Assembly (NCBI GenBank): GCA_946998205.1
Contig: CAMPYJ010000059.1
Location: 1-12,271 of the forward strand
From: an uncultured Prevotella sp.
Lineage (GTDB): Bacteria; Bacteroidota; Bacteroidia; Bacteroidales; Bacteroidaceae
Reading direction: 5' to 3'
Length of the DNA: 12,271 nucleotides
The notes beneath the pieces are model-generated. The model saw only the letters and a program-made list of their open reading frames with translations, searched no databases and was not told the DNA's origin. Position 1 is the first letter of the stretch, and every line of letters starts with the position of its first letter. Shown piece after piece: positions 6,846 through 12,271 of this stretch. Both the position numbers and the translations under genes were made by a program.

Positions 6846-7030
6846 GGCGGTTCTATAAATTACCAGCGTAAAGTTTTTTATGTCAGTCTTTTTACGTTTG
6901 TCATCTTCCGCCATCTTTTTGGGTCAATTTGCTTGTTCGCTCAGACGTACGACCCACATACGTCCTCACTCACAAGCAAATTGACCGTAAAAAAAAGTAT
7001 GGCAATCAGACAAGGATAATTCGTGAAACC
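6846..7030 (+). repeat. Palindromic element copy B (~185 bp), 3' of the LRR gene
   Basis: The left terminus GGCGGTTCTATAAATTACC (6846-6864) has a decayed partner TAATTCGTGAAACC (7017-7030). The centre holds a perfect 15-bp stem, GGTCAATTTGCTTGT (6922-6936) with ACAAGCAAATTGACC (6972-6986). Nested inside is GACGTA (6944-6949) with TACGTC (6959-6964). The arms outside the stem are also roughly complementary, so most of the element is one long imperfect palindrome. The left 36 bases match the reverse complement of 10398-10433 with one mismatch. The element ends at the base before the LRR gene's stop codon (TTA at 7031-7033 on the plus strand). Confidence 0.8.
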
Positions 7031-9823
7031 TTACCGTACCACTACTTTTTTCCCATTCATGATATATACGCCATGTGGCAAGCTACCCACACCCGCAGCC
7101 TTGCTTCTGATTCTCTGACCTTGCAGAGAATATATGTCGTGGTCTCTGTCATCGATGGTATTGCCTGTAATGCCATCCGTCATCCCGTCATACACTATTC
7201 CATTTGCGTCGTTGTCTCCTCCGGCATAATCAAATATTTCCCAATTTACCGAACGCGCATGCTTGACTTGCGTGTCTGCGATTTCATTTCTTTCGTTTCC
7301 ATTTTTGGTATCTATGACGAACAGGTGGCATTTTTCCTGACGGTCATTCCTGTCCGGCAGAGAGTTAATGAATTTCACCATCGCGTCACCATGAATTTGA
7401 TTACCATTGCAGTAAATTGTCTCCAAGAGCTTGTTGTTTGTCACATCCAACTGCGTTAAGGAATTTTCCGACAAGTCTATCCCGATAAGTTTCTCGTTGT
7501 TTTCCAAGTTTATCCGTGAAAGTTTATTGTGAAATGCCAAGAACCTGTTAAGCTCTTTGTTATTCGACAGGTTTATATCCGCTATTTTATTTTCGCTACA
7601 ATCAAGTTCCGTGATACGTTTGTTAGCGTCAATGTTCAACGCAGTCAAGTTGTTTTTACTACAATACAGACAATTCAAGTCTGGGAGGTTTGAAACGTCA
7701 AGGTCTGTAAGCTCATTCTCGCTGCACCATAAGCTCGTGAGTTCTCTTGCTTTAGAAACATCAAGTTTTGAAAGTTGAGCTTGAGAACAGTCAAGTCGTT
7801 TTATTTTCCCTCGTATCGTGATGGTGGGAGATTTCACGACAGCCACGCCTCCATACTTCAGCTCTGCACCTTCCACCTGCACGTCACCGTCATTTTCTAT
7901 CGAAAGCGTTATGCGGTCTCCTTTCTCAGCTTTCGTCGTCATCACTATCTCTGATTGCGTCACGGGACTTTCTTCTATTTTTTCAACGCTTATGTTATCA
8001 AGATAAAGAGCCTGCGAATTCTCCGTATCCGTAGTCATCGCATGAAAGCCTATGAATATCATCCCGCCCTCATCGCAAGTGAAAACGCATTCTTTCGCTT
8101 TCCACTCATAGTCGCTTTCAATTTCGGTTTCCGGTACCAGCTGTTGCCGCATGGACTTTGAGTTATCCTCTTTGCCTAATTTAACCTCATACCTTTCCTT
8201 ACCTATACTCATTACGTCAAATTTCAGTTTGTACTTACAACCCTTTTCAACCTTGATAAACGGAGATATTACCCAATCGTCTTTAGGTGCGTCGCTGCCA
8301 TATATGCGTAAATAACCATAGTCGCTGATGTAATCCCACGAGAGGTTGTCATTGCCGACGTTTTCCGTAGTAAACAGCAAGAAGTTGCTGTTTTTTGAGA
8401 AATCCTCACGGTAAGGTATGGTGAATGGTTTCCCAGCAAGTAATTTGTTGGACGAACTTGCGACGCCCTCCGTTGTCTCATCAACCCACGGAATAACATC
8501 ATAAAAGCATCGCGCAGGCTTATCGATGTCATAGGTGTCGGTAAACGGAGACGTGGCCTGAGTTGAAACTATTTTCCCATCAGGCATTCTTCTTATCTTG
8601 TATTTAACGGAAGCGGGGTTAACGTATCCACCATGCTGACCTTTAGCTTGCGGTTGCCAAGTTAACACAAGTGCGTTGTCGGCAGAACCGCGCCTCAACG
8701 CCACGTTCTCCACAGGACAAGGAGTGTCGTTGCCTATGTAGATTTTTTGGGCTCTTGTTTTCTCGCCTTCTCCAACGTCATTGCTCATGACCACACAAAA
8801 ATCATGATATCCCTGTGTTGTCTTTACGGTTGTCTTAACCGTGCTTCCCGGCTGGACCGAACCCGTACCCTTCTCTACATTATCAACCAACACTTTATAT
8901 TCTACCTTGCCGGTCAAAGCTTTTCCCGCATGGGTAGTCGTGGGAGCTTGAAACGTAACCACACCCTCCAACGCACCGCCTACAAAGTTCACATTCACAC
9001 GCTCGGCCTTAGCCGGGGCATCTTGCAGAACGATTTTGTCACCAGGCCAAACAGACACGAACTTTTCCTCATGGGGAAAAGTTTTCACCAATGTGGCCTT
9101 CGCGTTGTTCGTATCTATTTTATAAAGAGCCCCGGCGGTACCTGTCGCAGCCGCCCAGTATAACGCGCCGTCATCATTTGGAAGAAACGTGGCACATTGT
9201 TGGTATTCAGCGGGACTGACACCAGTTGAACCTATGTATTTTGTCGTACCTTTTTCTTTATCTATTTCATAAAGGGCGCCTATGTTGCTGATTCCATACA
9301 ACTGCCCTTTGCCATTAAAGGCCATGGAGACGAATTTGGTATAATCCACGTTTGCTATCTTTCGCTTCGTGCGCGTAGAAACGTCGAGACAACCTAAACA
9401 ATTGTCGCCTCCATTCGTATAAAATGTATATATCAGTTTTGTAATGGGATCATAAGCCAGCACCTGCTCTTCTACAATAAAATCGGCAGGCACCATTGCT
9501 TTGGTTATAAGCTTAAAACCATCGCTGGCATCATATATGAACATCGCAGATTCTTTACCATAAGCTGTGGAATGAGTATTAAACACAAAATATCTGCCAT
9601 CCGCCTTTACTGCCCCGCAATTTGGTTCTGCCTGCAACAAGCTCAAGGGTTTGAGATCATCATTACGCTCCGTACTAAAACCATATATGCCGGCTTCCAT
9701 GGACTGCATACTTGAGGATACCAAATGCCCGTAAAGCATGTAATCTTGCGCCTTTACACCATCATTGGCATTTGCCATGGTTGTGAGCATGAGCAAGAGT
9801 AACGTGTAAATTGTTTTCTTCAT
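7031..9823 (-). CDS. Secreted leucine-rich-repeat protein with adhesin-type domain
   Basis: 930 residues. The parts in order: Sec signal peptide (1 to about 19, MKKTIYTLLLLMLTT); a propeller-like region of short repeats (about 25-270, with LYGISNIGALYEID and LYWAAATGTAGALYKID); two fibronectin-III-like modules (about 280-365 and 368-465); a cleaved-adhesin or choice-of-anchor-type jelly roll (about 468-617: REDFS, DDWVISPFI, LYLDNISV); and leucine-rich repeats (about 672-812) with the pattern 'L.CS.N.LT.LDVSNN..L', roughly 21 residues each. The C-terminus (895-930: DIYSLQGQRI, then LPHGVYIMNGKKVVVR) resembles the type-A sorting tails of type IX secretion cargo, which suggests surface display. 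A role in binding host or polymer ligands is inferred. No protease or glycosidase residues are recognised. It is monocistronic, with a -7 box at 9886. Confidence 0.85.
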   Translation of the reverse strand: MKKTIYTLLLLMLTTMANANDGVKAQDYMLYGHLVSSSMQSMEAGIYGFSTERNDDLKPLSLLQAEPNCGAVKADGRYFVFNTHSTAYGKESAMFIYDASDGFKLITKAMVPADFIVEEQVLAYDPITKLIYTFYTNGGDNCLGCLDVSTRTKRKIANVDYTKFVSMAFNGKGQLYGISNIGALYEIDKEKGTTKYIGSTGVSPAEYQQCATFLPNDDGALYWAAATGTAGALYKIDTNNAKATLVKTFPHEEKFVSVWPGDKIVLQDAPAKAERVNVNFVGGALEGVVTFQAPTTTHAGKALTGKVEYKVLVDNVEKGTGSVQPGSTVKTTVKTTQGYHDFCVVMSNDVGEGEKTRAQKIYIGNDTPCPVENVALRRGSADNALVLTWQPQAKGQHGGYVNPASVKYKIRRMPDGKIVSTQATSPFTDTYDIDKPARCFYDVIPWVDETTEGVASSSNKLLAGKPFTIPYREDFSKNSNFLLFTTENVGNDNLSWDYISDYGYLRIYGSDAPKDDWVISPFIKVEKGCKYKLKFDVMSIGKERYEVKLGKEDNSKSMRQQLVPETEIESDYEWKAKECVFTCDEGGMIFIGFHAMTTDTENSQALYLDNISVEKIEESPVTQSEIVMTTKAEKGDRITLSIENDGDVQVEGAELKYGGVAVVKSPTITIRGKIKRLDCSQAQLSKLDVSKARELTSLWCSENELTDLDVSNLPDLNCLYCSKNNLTALNIDANKRITELDCSENKIADINLSNNKELNRFLAFHNKLSRINLENNEKLIGIDLSENSLTQLDVTNNKLLETIYCNGNQIHGDAMVKFINSLPDRNDRQEKCHLFVIDTKNGNERNEIADTQVKHARSVNWEIFDYAGGDNDANGIVYDGMTDGITGNTIDDRDHDIYSLQGQRIRSKAAGVGSLPHGVYIMNGKKVVVR

Positions 9824-9885
9824 AAATAAATTATTTATATGTTTAATATTCAGTTATTCACATACCACATCAAGCTATTGCCTTG

Positions 9886-9893
9886 CAAATATA
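9886..9893 (-). promoter_or_regulatory. -7 box of the LRR gene promoter
   Basis: The minus strand reads TATATTTG, matching TAnnTTTG, about 62 bp upstream of the ATG. The surrounding 9824-9975 is very A+T-rich and lacks a convincing -33 TTTG. Confidence 0.45.
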
Positions 9894-10089
9894 ATCAATA
9901 TATTTTATAAATCTCACTGAAAGTTATCATAAAATAGCAATTACATAACAAATTGTTATTTTATTAAATATTTATAGAACCATTCCATACAAAAGTTGCC
10001 TGCGAACAAGCACAGCCGTGAGGCTCTGCAACGTTCGGGAGGTACGCTCCATGTTCTCCGGCGCATTCAACAATAAAGCACTACCCTAC
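9894..10089. other. Intergenic DNA with no gene seen
   Basis: Together with the hairpin and palindromic element that follow, this is part of a roughly 600-bp gap between the LRR gene and yecH. The first 90 bp are A+T-rich promoter-side sequence; composition then shifts to mixed DNA at about 9990. No open frame has protein-like composition. Confidence 0.5.
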
Positions 10090-10156
10090 GAAAATTGGAC
10101 ACAAGTGACAAAAGAATACTGCAAGAGATCTCTTTTGTCACTTGTGCCCAATTTTC
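10090..10156. repeat. Near-perfect 26-bp inverted repeat (stem-loop)
   Basis: The left arm (10090-10115) begins GAAAATTGGACACAAG and the right arm (10131-10156) ends CTTGTGCCCAATTTTC. They pair at 25 of 26 positions around a 15-nt loop. It is unrelated in sequence to the three palindromic elements and has no T run at either edge, so an intrinsic terminator is not obvious. It lies between the promoter region of the LRR gene and element copy C. Confidence 0.85.
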
Positions 10157-10204
10157 CCAATTACAAACCTACCGGACGCACCTGGCACGCTCCAACGCAA
10201 TTCA

Positions 10205-10397
10205 GGCTGGTTCTATAAATTACCACCGCACATAGTCATTAATTGTTTATGAAATGCGTTTTGTTATCTTTTGGCTTCTTTTTGGTTCAAAATGTAAGTT
10301 CGTTCAGTCGTGTAGCTCGCTACACTCCTTCACTCTCTTGCATTTTGACCTCAAAAATAAGCTCAAAATCTAACAAAGCTAATTTATAGAACCAGCC
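10205..10397 (+). repeat. Palindromic element copy C (193 bp), 3' of yecH
   Basis: The termini are a perfect 18-bp inverted repeat, GGCTGGTTCTATAAATTA (10205-10222) with TAATTTATAGAACCAGCC (10380-10397). The centre has an imperfect outer stem, GGTTCAAAATGTAAG against CTTGCATTTTGACC, and a perfect inner hairpin GTGTAG-CTCG-CTACAC, with the flanks GTTCGTTCAG and CCTTCACTC shared with copies A and B. No clear target-site duplication flanks it. A further terminal piece follows at 10398-10434. Confidence 0.8.
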
Positions 10398-10434
10398 ATA
10401 AAAAACTTTACGGTGGTAATTTATAGAACCGCCC
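10398..10434 (-). repeat. Extra terminal piece of the palindromic element
   Basis: On the minus strand this reads as the left end of copy B (GGCGGTTCTATAAATTACC, then CCGTAAAGTTTTTTAT), with one mismatch over 36 bases. With 10205-10228 it forms a second, outer inverted repeat (22 of 24 positions). It is either an outer border giving a 230-bp compound element or a solo end left by another copy. It ends 1 bp before the yecH stop codon. Confidence 0.75.
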
Positions 10435-10435
10435 T

Positions 10436-10669
10436 TTAGTGGCTACACACTTTTGACGTATCTACGGTAAAACCATCTGAATGCGCGGGTTTAAACTTGC
10501 CGCGCTGCTCGAGAAAGTCTACCAACTGCGCCGCAGTCATTCCTTCTGCCGAACAAGTATAAAAGCGTTCTTCTTCTCCGAAACGACTGATAATTGCCTT
10601 TACTAATTCTTCTTTGCTTGAATAGCTGTTTCCCTGCATCATTTGCAGGACTTCATGTCCATGTATCAT
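10436..10669 (-). CDS. yecH: YecH-family (DUF2492) metal-binding protein
   Basis: 77 residues, matching the normal YecH size. Family features are the N-terminal MIHGHEVLQMM, the central ARFG-like RFGEEERFYTCSAEGMTA (29-46), LVDFLEQRGKF (49-59) and a C-terminal cysteine-histidine end (C75, H77). His3, His5, Cys39, Cys75 and His77 are plausible metal ligands. The protein is soluble and its cellular role is unknown, though the family is called metal-binding. It lies 135 bp downstream of cytidylate kinase on the same strand and may be the last gene of that operon; no good promoter was found between them. An octamer repeat fills the leader just before the start codon. Element copy C begins right after the stop. 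Confidence 0.88.
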   Translation of the reverse strand: MIHGHEVLQMMQGNSYSSKEELVKAIISRFGEEERFYTCSAEGMTAAQLVDFLEQRGKFKPAHSDGFTVDTSKVCSH

Positions 10670-10673
10670 TTGT

Positions 10674-10736
10674 GAGTTTTTGAGTTTATGAGTTTATAAG
10701 TTGGTGAGTTTTGAGTGCGTGAGTACGTGAGTTCGC
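10674..10736. repeat. Degenerate octamer repeat before yecH
   Basis: About eight units of GAGTTnnT (GAGTTTTT, GAGTTTAT, GAGTTTAT, AAGTTGGT, and so on), one unit being 7 bp. The array begins 4 bp upstream of the yecH start codon and so forms the translation-initiation leader. In the mRNA it reads as repeated ACTC-containing, A-rich units. Confidence 0.8.
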
Positions 10737-10804
10737 AATTTATGAATCATTGCATCCAACGAGCGCTTTGTCTATGAGAAAGACAACTGTCAAAAATGTC
10801 ACCA

Positions 10805-11500
10805 CTACCCCTTTTGAAGCACTTTGTCGACTTGCAGCAACAGCCACTGTTGCTGTTCATCAATCGTCAGGTTACTGTTGTCCAGTTCGATGGCATCGTC
10901 AGCCTTGCGTAGAGGCGACACCTCACGATGAGAGTCGATGTAATCGCGCTCTTGCACGTTCTTCAATATGTCGTCGTAACGAGCGGGCATGCCTTTTTGC
11001 TGCAACTCATCATAGCGACGTTGCGCGCGAACTTCGGCAGAAGCCGTTACGAAAATCTTGAGTTCGGCATGCGGAAACACCACCGTTCCGATGTCACGGC
11101 CATCCATCACGATGCCCTTGTCCACGCCCATGCGCTGTTGTTGGGCCACCAAGGCGGTGCGTACAAAGGGAAGAGCCGCAATCTTACTCACCCTTTCGCT
11201 CACCTGCATCGTCCTGATTTCTTGTTCCACCAACTCGTCATTCAGGTAGGTGTCGGGCTTGCCCGTCTGTGCATTGAATTGGAAAGAAATGCGGATGTCG
11301 GACATGGCCTGTTGCAAGGATGCCGCATCCGCCTCACCATCGGCATCAAACAACTGATGGCGCAACGCATAGAGCGTCACGGCGCGGTACATGGCGCCCG
11401 TGTCTACATAGACATATCCCAACTGGCGAGCCAAATTTTTGGCCATGGTACTTTTGCCACACGACGAGTAGCCGTCAATGGCAATCACGATTTTCTTCAT
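10805..11500 (-). CDS. cmk: Cytidylate kinase
   Basis: 231 residues, the usual bacterial length. It transfers phosphate from ATP to CMP or dCMP in the cytoplasm. Visible motifs are the P-loop GYSSCGKST (10-18), YVDTGAMYRA (31-40), MDGRDIGTVVFP (132-143) and the C-terminal RDYIDSHREVSPL (185-197) followed by DDAIELDNS (201-209), all characteristic of CMP kinases. The start is an ATG 7 bp after the stop of the pseudouridine synthase gene, so the two are almost certainly co-transcribed. Pairing of these two genes is familiar from Bacteroidetes genomes. Nothing in the sequence looks damaged. Confidence 0.97.
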   Translation of the reverse strand: MKKIVIAIDGYSSCGKSTMAKNLARQLGYVYVDTGAMYRAVTLYALRHQLFDADGEADAASLQQAMSDIRISFQFNAQTGKPDTYLNDELVEQEIRTMQVSERVSKIAALPFVRTALVAQQQRMGVDKGIVMDGRDIGTVVFPHAELKIFVTASAEVRAQRRYDELQQKGMPARYDDILKNVQERDYIDSHREVSPLRKADDAIELDNSNLTIDEQQQWLLLQVDKVLQKG

Positions 11501-11507
11501 ATCTTAT

Positions 11508-12191
11508 TTAGGGTATAACGGCCGATGCCAATGCCTCCCACAGTTTATCATTGGGCGGCAACGGAGCCTCAACAACGATGTTTTCTTTAGAAACGGGGTG
11601 CGCGAACGTTATCCGGCGCGCCAACAAACTGATACTGCCATCGGGATTGCTGCGAGGAGCGCCATATTTCAGGTCGCCCTTGATAGCACATCCCATGTTG
11701 GCAAGCTGACAACGTATCTGGTGATGCCGGCCTGTCAGCAAGTTCACCTCTATGAGATGATAACGATCCGAATGGGCGATGACACGATATTTGAGTACTG
11801 CTTTCTTCGCATTCGGCACCTCTTGCGGATGCGCGTAACTCTTGTTCTGCCGCTCGTTGCGCACCAACCAATCGGTCAGCACACCTTCTTCTGCAGGCGG
11901 CGCGTCCTTCGTGATGGCCCAATACGTTTTATGTACCTGTCCTTCTTTAAACATCTTGTTGAGTCGCGTCAAGGCCTTGGATGTTTTGGCGAAGACAACG
12001 AGTCCCCATACAGGACGGTCAAGGCGATGAACCACGCCCAGGAAAACATTCCCCGGCTTGTGGTATTTCTCCTTGATGTACTGTCTGACTGTCTCCGAAA
12101 GCGGTTCGTCCCCGGTTTTATCACCTTGAACGATCTCACCGCTTCGCTTGGAAACAATGATGATGTGATTGTCTTCGTAAAGAGGGAGCAT
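11508..12191 (-). CDS. RluA-family 23S/tRNA pseudouridine synthase
   Basis: 227 residues, catalytic domain only with no S4 RNA-binding domain. It converts specific uridines in rRNA or tRNA to pseudouridine. The active-site motif is VVHRLDRPVWGL (53-64), with Asp58 the catalytic aspartate; the usual 'HRLDRxTSG' is altered to 'HRLDRPVWG', a variant I associate with Bacteroidetes members. LLTGRHHQIR (151-160) and GDLKYGAP (172-179) are the second and third family motifs. Target site cannot be assigned, so no gene symbol is given. First gene of the pair with cmk. The leader is an octamer repeat array instead of a normal ribosome binding site. Confidence 0.93.
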   Translation of the reverse strand: MLPLYEDNHIIIVSKRSGEIVQGDKTGDEPLSETVRQYIKEKYHKPGNVFLGVVHRLDRPVWGLVVFAKTSKALTRLNKMFKEGQVHKTYWAITKDAPPAEEGVLTDWLVRNERQNKSYAHPQEVPNAKKAVLKYRVIAHSDRYHLIEVNLLTGRHHQIRCQLANMGCAIKGDLKYGAPRSNPDGSISLLARRITFAHPVSKENIVVEAPLPPNDKLWEALASAVIP

Positions 12192-12198
12192 GGATTTT

Positions 12199-12238
12199 AA
12201 GTTTCTGAGTTTCTGAGTTTTTAAGTTTTTAAGTTTAT
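12199..12238. repeat. Degenerate octamer repeat before the RluA-type gene
   Basis: Five uninterrupted units: AAGTTTCT, GAGTTTCT, GAGTTTTT, AAGTTTTT, AAGTTTAT. It starts 7 bp upstream of the ATG at 12191. The unit and placement are the same as at 10674-10736, so this is a recurring leader repeat and not chance A+T richness. Confidence 0.8.
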
Positions 12239-12271
12239 CAATTAGCTTTCATTTTGACAAGCTGTTTGAGA

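Noticed and set aside
6929..7459. 176-codon plus-strand frame running from element copy B into the LRR gene
   Set aside because: Mostly antisense to the LRR coding sequence; its start lies inside the palindrome.
10018..10218. 66-codon plus-strand frame spanning the stem-loop
   Set aside because: It reads through both arms of an inverted repeat into element copy C, and the product has no protein-like features.
10674..10736. Octamer array as a CRISPR remnant
   Set aside because: Units are 8 bp with no spacers, and no cas genes are present.

Overview
The window looks like a chromosomal segment of a Bacteroidetes bacterium, most likely a Bacteroidales of the Prevotella type. Three things point there: promoters of the TAnnTTTG class with A-rich leaders and no clear Shine-Dalgarno sequence; a TonB-dependent receptor with the N-terminus typical of Bacteroidales BtuB homologues; and a large secreted leucine-rich-repeat protein whose C-terminal tail resembles a sorting signal. 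No rRNA or species marker is present, so the genus is inference.

Layout. Positions 1-2443 form an A+T-rich accessory stretch on the 3' side of a tRNA-Ser(GGA) gene (2444-2531, minus). It holds an Imm50-like immunity candidate (416-811), a 59-residue protein (1124-1303), a 35-residue ORF (1393-1500), a lipoprotein (1533-2090), and two copies of a ~165-bp repeat (241-403 and 954-1120). Each repeat carries the first codons of a degenerate, IS982-like transposase on the minus strand and stops just before the start codon of the next small gene. From about 2532 on the DNA is less A+T-rich and every convincing gene is on the minus strand: a BtuB-like TonB receptor (3176-5242), a ROK repressor (5421-6623), a 930-residue secreted LRR protein (7031-9823), a YecH-type metal-binding protein (10436-10669), cytidylate kinase (10805-11500) and an RluA-type pseudouridine synthase (11508-12191). 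The last two, 7 bp apart, look like an operon, possibly with yecH as its third gene.

The most unusual feature is a family of three related, roughly 190-bp palindromic elements (2959-3150, 6846-7030, 10205-10397, the last with an extra terminal piece to 10434). All share GGYNGGTTCT-type termini and a two-level nested hairpin whose paired bases differ between copies while pairing is kept. All three have the same orientation and lie 25, 0 and 1 bp beyond the stop codon of a minus-strand gene. They look like a MITE-like or REP-like family that may act at mRNA 3' ends. A second repeat type, a degenerate octamer (RAGTTTnT), sits directly before the start codons of yecH and of the pseudouridine synthase.

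The housekeeping genes handle nucleotide metabolism and RNA modification. The receptor, the LRR protein and the ROK regulator are envelope and nutrient functions with separate promoters. The left end is probably a mobile, immunity-type cargo region. No CRISPR array, intact transposase, integrase or recognisable riboswitch was found.
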